DNA of 23,217 bases. Source: Bacillota bacterium (lineage in GTDB: Bacteria; Bacillota; Clostridia; Christensenellales; CAG-138). Location of the stretch: positions 1 through 23,217 of the forward strand of contig JAEXFV010000182.1 of the NCBI GenBank assembly GCA_023451115.1, read 5' to 3'. This document shows positions 1-8,710 of this stretch, one piece after another (the stretch's first letter is position 1; every line of letters begins with the position of its first letter). The notes below the pieces were generated by a model, which was not told the origin of the DNA, did not search any database, and worked only from the letters and a program-made list of their open reading frames with translations. The translations under genes were made by a program, and so were the position numbers.

Positions 1-329
1 AAGCAGATTAGCATGTAAAATTATTACATATTATTCACAGCAACAAAACCAACCCGCCGGGGTTCCCAAATGGCGGTATTGTTTTGCTACCTTACACAAC
101 GCGGGGAAATGCCAACCCGTTTCTTTGTTATGGGCAGTAAGGCGGATATCAAAAAGAAGCAAAGTTTTTTCCAGAAAGACAAAAGAATTTTCTATCGTGT
201 TTGTTTTTACAGATCGGTATAATAAAGTCATCGTAATAAGTGATATAGCAAAAAGGCAAAGAAGCCGAACAGAAGGAACTACAATTCCAAGGACTGTATT
301 CTGTGTAAAACAAAAAGGAGGAAAATCAA
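1..329 (+). promoter_or_regulatory. Upstream control region of mglBAC
   Basis: No convincing gene is seen in this stretch. A perfect TATAAT lies at 218-223, but no good -35 hexamer sits 16-18 bases before it, which would suit a promoter that needs an activator such as the YesN-type regulator encoded downstream (inference). An inverted repeat, ATGTAA-5 nt-TTACAT, lies at 13-29. The 8-mer CCAACCCG occurs at 49-56 and again at 112-119, 63 bp apart or about six helical turns. A small hairpin, AACCC-GCCG-GGGTT, lies at 51-64. The mglB ribosome binding site AGGAGG is at 316-321. I did not find a catabolite-response element that fits the usual consensus. Confidence 0.45.
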
Positions 330-1484
330 ATGAAGAAAAATTTAGCACTTGCTCTGGCGTTGATGCTGGTACTTGCTGTATTTGCCGGCTGCAGTTCTCC
401 TGCGCAAACGCCTGCCGCCAGCGAAGCCCCTGTTGCCAGCGAGGCTCCCGCCGCCAGTGAGGCCCCTGCTGCCAGCGAAGCCCCTGCAGAACTGAATGTT
501 GGCGTATTTTACTACACGTTCTCCGACCCTTACATTTCTACCGTACGTTCAAACATGGATGAAATGCTGGGCGCGGCTGGGATCACCTATCAGAACTATG
601 ACGGCAACGGCAATCAAACCACCCAGTCCGAGCAAATTACCACCGCAATCACCAATGGCGCGAACCTGCTGATTGTGAATATCGTGGAAACGTCTTCCAT
701 GGATGCGGCCATGTCCGCTGTAGAGGCGGCGAAAAGCGCTGGTATCCCCATCATCTTCTTCAACCGCGAAGTTTCTGATGACGTTGTGAACAGCTATGAG
801 CTGTGCGCGTTTGTGGGCACCGATGCTGCAGAGGCCGGCCATATGCAGGGCAAGATGATTGCAGAATACCTGCTGGCCAACTATGAAGCTGCCGACCTCA
901 ATGGCGACGGCACCATCTCCTATGTAATGTTCAAAGGGCAGGAAGGCAACGCTGAGGCTGAGTACCGTACCCAGTATTCTGTAGAAGACGCCGATAAATT
1001 GCTGGCAGATGCGGGCAAGGCTGCACTGACCTTCTACGATGCCAATAACACCGCCAAATACTTGGTTGACCAGAACGGGACTTGGTCCGCTGCTGCGGCT
1101 ACCAACTACATGGATACCATCCTGGCCGAATATTCTGAAGCCAATGGGAACATGATTGAAATGGTAATCGCCAACAACGACGATATGGCCGCAGGCGCAA
1201 TCTCCTCCCTGCAGACCGCTGGCTACAACCTGGGCACTGGGGAAGAATGCACCACCATTCCGGTATTCGGCGTGGACGCTGTGCCCAATGCGCAGCAGCT
1301 GATCAAAGAAGGCAAGATGACAGGTACCGTCATGCAGGATGCCAATGCCATGGCTTCCACCATCATGACACTGGTAGGCAATCTCCAGACCGGCGCAGCC
1401 GTTATGGATAATACCGGCGACTACATTGTAGACTCCGGCGCCGCTAAAATCCGTGTACCTTACGGCCTGTATACCGGCGAATAA
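330..1484 (+). CDS. mglB: MglB-type galactose/glucose-binding lipoprotein of an ABC importer
   Basis: This 384-residue protein is the extracytoplasmic sugar receptor for the importer encoded by the next two genes. A type II signal peptide ends in a lipobox (FAG-C, Cys21). It is followed by a low-complexity linker of ASEAP repeats (about residues 30-53) that spaces the binding domain from the membrane. The Peripla_BP_4 fold carries MglB hallmarks: FFNRE (143-147), a calcium loop with Asp189/Asn191/Asp193 in an NGDGTIS context, ANNDDMA (281-287) and GVDAVP (314-319). Compared from memory with E. coli MglB, several sugar contacts differ: Phe16 is Tyr68, His152 is Asn207, Asp154 is Glu209 and Asn256 is Gln336. 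Asp66, Asn145, Arg213, Trp252, Asn283 and Asp316 are kept. The sugar may therefore be galactose/glucose or a related hexose. The start has AGGAGG eight bases upstream. Confidence 0.93.
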   Translation: MKKNLALALALMLVLAVFAGCSSPAQTPAASEAPVASEAPAASEAPAASEAPAELNVGVFYYTFSDPYISTVRSNMDEMLGAAGITYQNYDGNGNQTTQSEQITTAITNGANLLIVNIVETSSMDAAMSAVEAAKSAGIPIIFFNREVSDDVVNSYELCAFVGTDAAEAGHMQGKMIAEYLLANYEAADLNGDGTISYVMFKGQEGNAEAEYRTQYSVEDADKLLADAGKAALTFYDANNTAKYLVDQNGTWSAAAATNYMDTILAEYSEANGNMIEMVIANNDDMAAGAISSLQTAGYNLGTGEECTTIPVFGVDAVPNAQQLIKEGKMTGTVMQDANAMASTIMTLVGNLQTGAAVMDNTGDYIVDSGAAKIRVPYGLYTGE

Positions 1485-1540
1485 GAGACGACACTGGCTT
1501 TTCATACAGTATCGCCCCAGCCGAAGGGTTAATGAAACGA

Positions 1541-1568
1541 AGCGGGGTTGCCAAACGGCAGCCCCGTT
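1541..1568 (+). promoter_or_regulatory. Intercistronic hairpin between mglB and mglA
   Basis: A stem of about 12 bp (including G-U pairs) with an AAAC loop lies between the binding-protein gene and the ATPase gene. It is not followed by a U-run, so it is more likely a partial attenuator or an mRNA-stabilising stem than a full terminator. Such hairpins commonly let a binding protein be made in excess over its transporter; that role here is inferred. Confidence 0.5.
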
Positions 1569-1627
1569 CCCGCTGTGGGCCGCATGAAACATCCCCACTG
1601 GCCCCTATCCAAAGGAGGAACAAGCAT

Positions 1628-3127
1628 ATGGATCAGCCGGCATTGCTGGAAATGCGTAACATCAGCAAGGAATTCCCCGGCGTGAAAGCGCTGGATAACG
1701 TATCCCTTACCGTCCGGCCTGGCACCGTACATGCCCTGATGGGGGAGAACGGCGCGGGCAAATCCACTCTGATGAAATGCCTCTTTGGAATTTACAGCAA
1801 GGACAGCGGCACCATCATACTGGATGGGAAGGAAGTCAACTTCAAAAGTTCCAAAGAAGCTCTTGAAAATGGCGTAGCCATGGTTCATCAGGAACTCAAC
1901 CAGGCGCTGACTCGCAGCGTAATGGATAATTTATGGTTAGGCCGCTACCCTACTGTAGGCGGCATCATGGTGAGCGAGCGTACCATGCGCAAACGCACCA
2001 AAGAAATTTTTGACGAACTGGGAGTGAACGTAAACGCCAAAGCCATTATGTCTACCATGCCGGTGTCCCATCGGCAGATGGTGGAGATTGCCAAGGCGGT
2101 TTCGTATGACTCAAAAATCATTGTGTTTGACGAACCTACCTCATCCCTTACAGAAACCGAGGTTGAGCATTTATTCCGCATCATCAACATGTTGCGGGAC
2201 AAGGGATGCGGCATCATTTATATTTCTCATAAAATGGAGGAAATCCTCCGCATTTCAGATGATGTAACCATTATGCGTGATGGCGCCTGGGTCGCCACCA
2301 AACCGGCCAGCCAACTCACCATGGAAGAAATCATTCGCTTGATGGTGGGTCGGGAACTCACCAACCGGTTCCCACCCAAGGACAATGTTCCGGGTGAAGT
2401 GATTTTGGAAGTGGAAGGGCTTTGTGGGAAATACACCAGGCTGAAAGAAGCGTCATTCCAACTGCGCAAGGGGGAGATCCTTGGCATTGCAGGGCTGGAT
2501 GGTTCTGGCCGCACGGAAGTGCTGGAAAATTTGTTTGGCGCTATGACAAAGGAAAAGGGCACCATTCGGCTTCACGGAAAAACGGTGCATAACCGCACGC
2601 CACGGGAAGCCATTAAAAACGGGTTTGCCCTGTTAACAGAGGAACGCCGTGCTACCGGCATTTTCGGTATCCGGGATATTCGGGAAAATACGGTGATTTC
2701 CAACTTAAAGCATTACTTGGTCGGCGGCATTTGTTTGAGCGATAAAAAAATGAAAGAAGATACGGATTGGGCCATCCAGGCGATGCACATTAAAACCCCC
2801 AGCCAGAAAACCCAGATCAGAGCCCTTTCCGGCGGAAACCAACAAAAGGTAATTATTGGGCGGTGGCTGTTAACCAAGCCGGAAGTTCTGCTGCTGGATG
2901 AGCCTACCCGAGGCATTGATGTTGGCGCAAAATATGAAATCTATCAGCTTATGATAGATTTGGCCAAAGAAGGGAAAGGCATCATCATGGTGTCCTCTGA
3001 AATGCCGGAGTTATTGGGCATTTGCGACCGTATTATGGTGATGTCCGGCGGCATGGTAAGCGGTGAGGTTGACGCCAAAGAGACCAGCCAGGAAAATATT
3101 TTGACCCTGGCGGCAAAATTTGTGTAA
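1628..3127 (+). CDS. mglA: MglA-type sugar ABC transporter ATPase with two nucleotide-binding domains
   Basis: This 499-residue tandem ATPase energises hexose import with MglC and MglB, close to the usual length of about 500. The first domain has a full Walker A (GENGAGKS, 39-46), a degenerate signature (VSHRQ, 146-150) and Walker B (IIVFDEP, 164-170). The second has the family-typical degenerate Walker A (GLDGSGRT, 289-296), the signature LSGGNQQ (400-406) and Walker B (LLLDEP, 421-426). This asymmetry is normal for the RbsA/MglA/XylG class. An in-frame ATG at 1532 would add 32 residues, but these lie across the intercistronic hairpin and have no homology. The ATG at 1628 is chosen because AAAGGAGGAA at 1611-1620 precedes it at the right distance. 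It is the second gene of mglBAC. Confidence 0.95.
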   Translation: MDQPALLEMRNISKEFPGVKALDNVSLTVRPGTVHALMGENGAGKSTLMKCLFGIYSKDSGTIILDGKEVNFKSSKEALENGVAMVHQELNQALTRSVMDNLWLGRYPTVGGIMVSERTMRKRTKEIFDELGVNVNAKAIMSTMPVSHRQMVEIAKAVSYDSKIIVFDEPTSSLTETEVEHLFRIINMLRDKGCGIIYISHKMEEILRISDDVTIMRDGAWVATKPASQLTMEEIIRLMVGRELTNRFPPKDNVPGEVILEVEGLCGKYTRLKEASFQLRKGEILGIAGLDGSGRTEVLENLFGAMTKEKGTIRLHGKTVHNRTPREAIKNGFALLTEERRATGIFGIRDIRENTVISNLKHYLVGGICLSDKKMKEDTDWAIQAMHIKTPSQKTQIRALSGGNQQKVIIGRWLLTKPEVLLLDEPTRGIDVGAKYEIYQLMIDLAKEGKGIIMVSSEMPELLGICDRIMVMSGGMVSGEVDAKETSQENILTLAAKFV

Positions 3128-3142
3128 AAGGGGGAACGTACC

Positions 3143-4195
3143 ATGAGTAGTAATCATGCCATCGCCAAAAAGGGCAAGAGCAAATGGACCGCACGGCGGG
3201 TAGGAAATTTGCTGCTGGATAATGCGCTGATCATCGTGATGATTGTTGCGGTAATCTATATTGCCTGCAAAAATAAAAACTTCCTGACGGCGGGTTCCAT
3301 CATCAACGTCATTTCTTTGTCCGCAGCGAGTTTGCCTGCGGCACTGGGCATTGCAGGCTGCATTGTATTGACGGGTACCGACTTGTCTGCAGGCCGTGTG
3401 GTAGGGCTTACTGCCTGCGTTTCCGCCTCCCTAATGCAAACGGTAGGGGTAGCCACCAAAATGTGGCCGGAGATCGGCGTGTTGCCCATTCCGGTAGTGC
3501 TTCTGATTGTAATTGGCATTGGGGCGCTGATCGGGGCGTTTAATGGCTTCTTCGTGGCCAAGTTTAAGCTGCATCCCTTTATTGTGACGCTGGCTACCCA
3601 GTTGATCGTGTATACGCTGCTGCTGTTATATGTGCAGATGGGCAACAACAACGGCATGGCCATCTCCAGCCTGGACGCTTCCTATAGCAATTTTGTCAAG
3701 GGCTCCATCTTCTCCGTTGCAGGCACGGCTATTCCCAACTATGTGTGGTTTGCCGTATTGCTTACCGCCATCATGTGGTTTGTTTGGAATAAAACCACAT
3801 TCGGGAAAAACATGTTTGCCTTGGGCGCAAACGAAGAGGCGGCCCGGGTTTCCGGCGTAAACGTCATGGCGACGACCATCATCGTGTTTGCTTTGGCGGG
3901 CGCCATGTATGGGATCACCGGTTTTATAGAAGGAGCGCGGATTGCTGCTAACTCGGCAAATACCGGCCTGAACTATGAGCTGGATGCCATCGCAGCCTGC
4001 GTAATTGGCGGCGTATCGTTTGTAGGCGGCATTGGTAAGATCCGGGGCATTATCATTGGTGTATTCCTGCTGCGCCTTATCTTCGTGGGCTTGAATATGA
4101 TCTCTGTGGATCAGAACCTGCAGTATTTAATCAAAGGCGTAATTATCCTGTTTGCCTGTGCCATCGATATGCGCAAATATTTGGTGAAAAAATAA
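3143..4195 (+). CDS. mglC: MglC-type sugar ABC transporter permease
   Basis: This 350-residue integral membrane protein forms the channel of the hexose importer. It belongs to the BPD_transp_2 (RbsC/MglC/XylH) permease family. Its sequence is a run of hydrophobic segments, starting near residue 27, with the family landmarks GTDLSAGR (about 78-85), FNGFFVAKF, and the cytoplasmic loop ALGANEEAARVSGVN that contacts the ATPase. A GGVSFVGGIG segment near the C-terminus is also typical. The start codon follows AAGGGGGA at about 3127-3134, only 15 bases after the mglA stop, so translation is coupled within the operon. The importer unit ends here, at a strong hairpin. Confidence 0.94.
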   Translation: MSSNHAIAKKGKSKWTARRVGNLLLDNALIIVMIVAVIYIACKNKNFLTAGSIINVISLSAASLPAALGIAGCIVLTGTDLSAGRVVGLTACVSASLMQTVGVATKMWPEIGVLPIPVVLLIVIGIGALIGAFNGFFVAKFKLHPFIVTLATQLIVYTLLLLYVQMGNNNGMAISSLDASYSNFVKGSIFSVAGTAIPNYVWFAVLLTAIMWFVWNKTTFGKNMFALGANEEAARVSGVNVMATTIIVFALAGAMYGITGFIEGARIAANSANTGLNYELDAIAACVIGGVSFVGGIGKIRGIIIGVFLLRLIFVGLNMISVDQNLQYLIKGVIILFACAIDMRKYLVKK

Positions 4196-4211
4196 GTCAG
4201 TTTCCCTCCCA

Positions 4212-4245
4212 AAAGGGCGCGCCTGGAAAACCAGGTGCGCCCTTT
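4212..4245 (+). terminator. Hairpin terminator after mglC
   Basis: A 15-bp stem with one G-U pair and an AAAA loop starts 17 bases after the mglC stop codon. The stem's own 3' arm ends in TTT, and no long U-run follows, so some read-through into the regulator operon is possible. Confidence 0.75.
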
Positions 4246-4272
4246 GCGCATTATCAGGCGATATGATATACT
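4244..4272 (+). promoter_or_regulatory. Putative sigma-A promoter of the two-component/receptor operon
   Basis: TTGCGC (4244-4249) and TATACT (4267-4272) are separated by exactly 17 bp. The -35 box overlaps the end of the mglC terminator. Transcription would start near 4279, giving a short leader that contains the GGGAGGAG ribosome binding site of the response regulator. Confidence 0.6.
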
Positions 4273-4299
4273 GGGCACAGAAACGGGAGGAGCAAAGGA

Positions 4300-5886
4300 A
4301 TGGAACCCTACCGCGTGCTATTGGTGGACGACGAAGAAGATATCCGGGTTGGAATTGGCCGAAAGATGGACTGGGCAGGCCTGGGCTTTGCCCTGGTTGG
4401 CGAGGCGGAAAACGGGCAGGAAGCATTGGAGCTGGCAGAGCAACTCAAGCCAGATGTGGTGCTTACGGATATCAAAATGCCGTTCATGGATGGGCTTGAA
4501 CTGTGCCAGGTGCTTACGCAGCGGCTGCCTGCCACAAAGTTTATCATTTTTTCCGGTTTTGACGATTTTGAATATGCCAAGCAGGCAATTCGGATGAACG
4601 TGTCTGAATACATTTTGAAGCCCATCAATGCGGTGGAGCTTTCAAACGTTCTGCAAACGCTGAAACAACAACTGGATTCGCAAAGGGCGGAGCGCCAGGA
4701 TATGGAGACGCTGCGCCAACGGTATCGGGAAAGCCTGCCTGTGTTGCGGGAACTTTTTTTTACGCATTTGCTGGATGGCCGGGTACGCCCTGAACAAATA
4801 GCGGAGCGCGCTGCCCGCTATGAAATCGATTTGCAAGGATCGGCCTGGATTGCTGCGCTGATGCATTTTGAAGAGGGAGAAGAGGGGAGAGAGCTTTTGG
4901 CCTTTTCAGTGGAGCGGCTGTTTCAGGAAAACTTTCATCTGGATGGGTGCCATCCCCGCTCCTTTTTCTACAACGATTCCATTGCGTTGCTGGCAAGCTT
5001 TAGTGGAGAGCTGCAGATCTACGCTTTTACGGAAGAATTGAACCGGGTATGCAAGCTGGCAAAAAGCTATTTGGGCATCAGCCTTACCGTAGGGGTGGGC
5101 GAGCCCTGTGTTAGCCCTGGAGAGCTGCACAATTCCGCCATCGGGGCAAAAAATGCGTTGGATTACCGCGTGTTGATGGGAGCTGGCAAGGCGATTTATA
5201 TTGGCGACCTGGAGCCGGACCATGGCCGCCCCAGCCTGGCATTTGATGAGAACGATGAACAGACATTAACCGCTCTGGTAAAACTGGGCGTTGAGCAGGA
5301 TTTGCAAGCCTGGACGCAAAATTTAGTAGAACGGATATGCCAGGCTGGGCTGGCGCTTTCCCAATGCCATTTGTTTTTTCTGGAACTGCTGAACTGCCTG
5401 TTAAAGCTTACCCGCAGCGCTAATTTAGAATTGGAGGATGTATTTGGCACGGGTTTTGCAGGCGTAATTCAAATTACAGACTTTGATTCGCCTCAAGAGC
5501 TTGGCGCCTGGTGCCTAGGATGCTGCCGGCGCATGCAGAAACTGATTGGCCAGCAACGAAGCGATACCACCTGGCGTACTACGGAAAAAGCAAAGGCGTT
5601 TATTGGCGAGCATTATATGGAAAGCGATCTTTCCGTGGAGCGGTTGTGCGAACAGCTGCATGTTAGCCCCGCTTATTTTTCCACGCTGTTTAAACGAGAG
5701 ATTAAGATGAGCTTTACCGCTTATGTTACCATGGTGCGTATGGAGCAGGCGGCGGCTTTGTTGAAAACCACGGAGGACAAAACTTACCTCATTGCGGAGC
5801 AGGTTGGATACCAGGACCCGAATTATTTCAGCTATGTATTCAAAAAATATTTCGGTGTTTCCCCTACCAAATTCCGCACCCAATAG
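4300..5886 (+). CDS. YesN-type response regulator with AraC DNA-binding domain
   Basis: This 528-residue cytoplasmic regulator is the predicted partner of the sensor kinase encoded next. Residues 1-120 form a receiver domain with the acidic pair DDEED (10-14), phospho-acceptor Asp57 in LTDIKMP and Lys107 in YILKPI. A middle region of about 300 residues is typical of YesN-like proteins and has no recognised catalytic motif. Residues 428-528 are an AraC/XylS double helix-turn-helix (LSVERLCEQLHVSPAYFS and the GYQDPNYFSYVFKKYFG signature). The ATG has GGGAGGAG upstream. The probable target is the mglB promoter, where the -10 box lacks a good -35, but this is inferred from position only. Confidence 0.93.
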   Translation: MEPYRVLLVDDEEDIRVGIGRKMDWAGLGFALVGEAENGQEALELAEQLKPDVVLTDIKMPFMDGLELCQVLTQRLPATKFIIFSGFDDFEYAKQAIRMNVSEYILKPINAVELSNVLQTLKQQLDSQRAERQDMETLRQRYRESLPVLRELFFTHLLDGRVRPEQIAERAARYEIDLQGSAWIAALMHFEEGEEGRELLAFSVERLFQENFHLDGCHPRSFFYNDSIALLASFSGELQIYAFTEELNRVCKLAKSYLGISLTVGVGEPCVSPGELHNSAIGAKNALDYRVLMGAGKAIYIGDLEPDHGRPSLAFDENDEQTLTALVKLGVEQDLQAWTQNLVERICQAGLALSQCHLFFLELLNCLLKLTRSANLELEDVFGTGFAGVIQITDFDSPQELGAWCLGCCRRMQKLIGQQRSDTTWRTTEKAKAFIGEHYMESDLSVERLCEQLHVSPAYFSTLFKREIKMSFTAYVTMVRMEQAAALLKTTEDKTYLIAEQVGYQDPNYFSYVFKKYFGVSPTKFRTQ

Positions 5887-5908
5887 GCAGCTGGCAAGGA
5901 GAAGAGCC

Positions 5909-7729
5909 ATGCGTAGTTTTTTCAGCTCGCTCATGATACGGTGGGCAAGATTTTACCGGAAATCCAGCATACAAATGATTCTCTCCCTGTCCTTCACCGC
6001 AGTGGCGGTAGTGGGGATGGCCTTTATGGGCCTGACGCTTTTCTGGCGCTTTTCTTCTTCCAATAACGCCCAATTGGATTCCAATACTCAGCGGGTATTA
6101 GCCCAGGTGAATTTAAATCTGGATGCTTATCTGCGCAGCATGATGCGGGCGTCCAATACCATGTACTACCGGGTGATTAAAAATACCGATCTTTCCAATA
6201 TAGAGCGCCTAAACGAAGAAACCAGCCTATTATATGAAAACAACAGGGATATGTTGGTGTCCATTGCAGTGTTTTCCAAAGAGGGGGAACTGGTTGCAGC
6301 AAGCCCCCTTTCCACCTTAAAAAACAGCGTATCCCCGGAAAAGCAGGAATGGTTTGTTTCTGCCATGCAGCGCATTGAAAACCTGCACTTCTCTACCCCC
6401 CATGTGCAAAACCTGTTTGAAGATCCCAGCTTTCGGTATCGCTGGGTGATTTCCCTCAGCCGCCAGGTGGAATTAACCCGGGCGGGAGCCATTGAAAGCG
6501 GCGTATTGCTGGTAGACATGAGCTTTGGCGGCATTGAACAGATTTGTAAGGATGTGCAGCTCACTTCCTCTGGGTATCTTTACTTGATAGATGGGGAAGG
6601 GGAAATCATTTACCATCCCCGGCAGCAGCTGATTTATGCCGGTATGCTACAGGAGAACAACGCTGTGGCCGCAGCCTATAAGGATGGAAGCCACGAAGAA
6701 GTCTTTGAAAACACAAAGCGGCATGTCACCGTTAAAACAGTAGGATATACCGGGTGGAAACTGGTGGGTGTGGTGCCGGTGGACAGCCCCTTTGGAAACT
6801 CCGGTGAATTGCTGCTGTTCTTCCTGTTTATCGTATTGTTTTCTGTGTTTTTGCTCACCTTTGTGAACCTGCACCTGTCCGAGCGCATTTCCGTGCCCAT
6901 AAAGGCGCTGGATAAGGCGGTAAAACGGCTGGAAGCAGGCAGCAATGAAGTGGATATCCCTATTCAGGGCCCATATGAGATTGAGCACTTGGGGCGCTCA
7001 ATCCTTTCCATGGTGCGTACCATGCGTCAGCTGATGGACGATATGGTGCGTCAGGAGGCTGCCAAGCGCCGCAGTGAACTGGATGTGCTGCAGGCGCAGA
7101 TTAATCCGCATTTTCTTTATAACACATTGGATTCAGTGGTATGGATGATTGAAAATGAGAGAACCCAGGAGGCGATCCTGATGATCACCTCGTTGGCCCG
7201 ATTGTTCCGCATCTTTTTGAGCCGTGGCAACAACATTATTCCCATTCAGGACGAACTGGAATATGCGCAGCACTATCTCACCATCCAAAAAATGCGCTAT
7301 AAAAACAAGTTTTCGACTGAAATTACCGCTGATGAAAACATATTGGGGCTGTATACCATTAAATTAATCGTACAACCGGTGCTGGAGAACGCGATTTATC
7401 ATGGCATGGCGTATGCGGATGGAGACGGCGTCATTCAAATACGGGCGTTTGAACAGGGGACAGACGTGGTGATTGAAGTGGAAGACAACGGCCCGGGCAT
7501 GCCGCAGGAAGCTGTGGAAAAGTTATTGGACGAAGGTTATGTTTCGCCTACGTCAAAAGGCTCAGGCATCGGTTTTCGCAACGTGCACCAACGCTTGCGG
7601 CTGGCATTTGGCCCAGCCTACGGCCTTACCATACACAGCGAGCCGGACGTTGGCACTAGAGTAGAAATTCGTTTCCCCGCCCTGGATGAGAAGAAGGCGG
7701 ATGCCTATCGAAAGGGGGAAGAAAGGTGA
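5909..7729 (+). CDS. YesM-type sensor histidine kinase
   Basis: This 606-residue membrane kinase is expected to phosphorylate the preceding response regulator. It has a transmembrane segment at about 17-40, an extracytoplasmic sensor of about 250 residues with a dCache-like ending (SGYLYLIDGEGEIIYHP), a second membrane segment at about 299-322, a HAMP-like linker (about 323-378), a His_kinase domain with the acceptor His401 in QINPHFLYNTLDS, and an ATPase domain with N-box QPVLENAIYHG (489-499), DNGPGM and GSGIGF boxes (from 526 and 551). An upstream in-frame ATG at 5792 lies inside the previous gene in another frame. The ATG at 5909 follows AAGGAG at 5896-5901 and gives the hydrophobic start expected for YesM. 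Confidence 0.93.
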   Translation: MRSFFSSLMIRWARFYRKSSIQMILSLSFTAVAVVGMAFMGLTLFWRFSSSNNAQLDSNTQRVLAQVNLNLDAYLRSMMRASNTMYYRVIKNTDLSNIERLNEETSLLYENNRDMLVSIAVFSKEGELVAASPLSTLKNSVSPEKQEWFVSAMQRIENLHFSTPHVQNLFEDPSFRYRWVISLSRQVELTRAGAIESGVLLVDMSFGGIEQICKDVQLTSSGYLYLIDGEGEIIYHPRQQLIYAGMLQENNAVAAAYKDGSHEEVFENTKRHVTVKTVGYTGWKLVGVVPVDSPFGNSGELLLFFLFIVLFSVFLLTFVNLHLSERISVPIKALDKAVKRLEAGSNEVDIPIQGPYEIEHLGRSILSMVRTMRQLMDDMVRQEAAKRRSELDVLQAQINPHFLYNTLDSVVWMIENERTQEAILMITSLARLFRIFLSRGNNIIPIQDELEYAQHYLTIQKMRYKNKFSTEITADENILGLYTIKLIVQPVLENAIYHGMAYADGDGVIQIRAFEQGTDVVIEVEDNGPGMPQEAVEKLLDEGYVSPTSKGSGIGFRNVHQRLRLAFGPAYGLTIHSEPDVGTRVEIRFPALDEKKADAYRKGEER

Positions 7730-8685
7730 AACGAAAGGGTCTGCTGAAACTGGCAGTTCTGGTATTGCTTGGTATGGGCGTGCTTTTTTCCATCATCGCC
7801 TTTGATCTTCCTGGATTACAAAATGCGCCGGAAGTACTGGAGCTTACGGTGATTACCAGGGAATCAGACAGCAGCGTATGGTCCGCTGCACGGCAGGGAA
7901 TGGAGCAGGCGGCGGGAGATTATGGTGTGGAGCTGCGTTTTCTCACACTGGGAAGCAATAACAGCGTAGAAGAGCAACGTACCCTGATAGAGCGGGAAGC
8001 GGAAGTGGGCACGGATGGGATTATTCTATCCCCGGCTGATCCTGCCGCACTGGAGGAAACCGTTGGTTTGGCTGCGGAGCAAACCATAGTGGTGACGATG
8101 GAATCGGATATGACGCAAAGCGGCGCCACCGCCTGTGTTTGTGTAGACAACCAGGCTCTGGGAGAGGCCTTGGGGCTTGCGGCGCATAATGCGGTGCGGG
8201 ATGGAGGAGAGGCGGTGCTTCTCAACAGCGCCCCCGGCAGTACGGGAGTAGCCCTGCGATTGCAAGCCGCCAAAGAGGCTTTAGAGCAGAACGGATGCCA
8301 GGCTTATATTTGCACGCCAGGGGAACGGGAAGTGGCGGAGGCGTTGAGCGAACTGATCCAGGTCCGCAGGCCGGATGCTGTGGTGGCCTTTGAACCCATG
8401 GCATTGGAGCAAGTGGCACGGGTTGTCCAGAACTTTCAAAACCCGCCTTTGGTATATGGCATGGGGGCCACCAATACCATAGCGGCATATCTGGAACAGG
8501 GCGGTATTACCGCCATTGCAGCCCAAAACGATTATGCTTTGGGCTATCTGGCGGTGGAGATAGCGGCAAAAGCCGCCAGAAAAGAGCCGTTTCATCATTT
8601 GGAACCCATTGGCTTTTCCATTGTGCGCAAAGAAAACATGTACGATCCTGATCAGCAGAAGCTTTTATTCCCTGTGACCCGGTAA
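7726..8685 (+). CDS. Membrane-tethered sugar-binding protein, probable kinase co-receptor
   Basis: This 319-residue protein has the Peripla_BP_4 (RbsB/XylF-like) fold, seen in the segments ITRESDSSVWSAARQGMEQ, GTDGIILSPADPAAL and GYLAVEIAAKAA. The N-terminus has a positively charged start (MKRKGLLK) and one hydrophobic segment (about 8-27) but no lipobox cysteine and no clear signal peptidase I site, so it is probably an uncleaved anchor. It starts with GTG that overlaps the kinase stop codon (GTGA), showing tight translational coupling, after AAAGGGGGAA at 7711-7720. A tethered binding protein next to a kinase recalls XylFII-LytS of Clostridium, where the binding protein senses xylose for the kinase. 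A sensing rather than transport role is inferred from that. Confidence 0.85.
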   Translation: MKRKGLLKLAVLVLLGMGVLFSIIAFDLPGLQNAPEVLELTVITRESDSSVWSAARQGMEQAAGDYGVELRFLTLGSNNSVEEQRTLIEREAEVGTDGIILSPADPAALEETVGLAAEQTIVVTMESDMTQSGATACVCVDNQALGEALGLAAHNAVRDGGEAVLLNSAPGSTGVALRLQAAKEALEQNGCQAYICTPGEREVAEALSELIQVRRPDAVVAFEPMALEQVARVVQNFQNPPLVYGMGATNTIAAYLEQGGITAIAAQNDYALGYLAVEIAAKAARKEPFHHLEPIGFSIVRKENMYDPDQQKLLFPVTR

Positions 8686-8710
8686 AGGAGACGAAAAGGA
8701 GACGCGATTG

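Noticed and set aside
420..490. Tandem DNA repeat in the 5' part of mglB
   Set aside because: It encodes the ASEAP linker, a normal low-complexity spacer of lipoproteins; the DNA copies are short and imperfect.
549..1598. A 349-codon minus-strand frame opposite mglB
   Set aside because: It mirrors mglB, has no domain and no convincing ribosome binding site or promoter.
1532..1627. N-terminal extension of mglA from the ATG at 1532
   Set aside because: The extra 32 residues lie over the intercistronic hairpin, are not homologous to MglA, and the AAAGGAGGAA site points to 1628.
5792..5908. N-terminal extension of the sensor kinase from the ATG at 5792
   Set aside because: It overlaps the helix-turn-helix coding part of the response regulator; the ATG at 5909 has its own AAGGAG.
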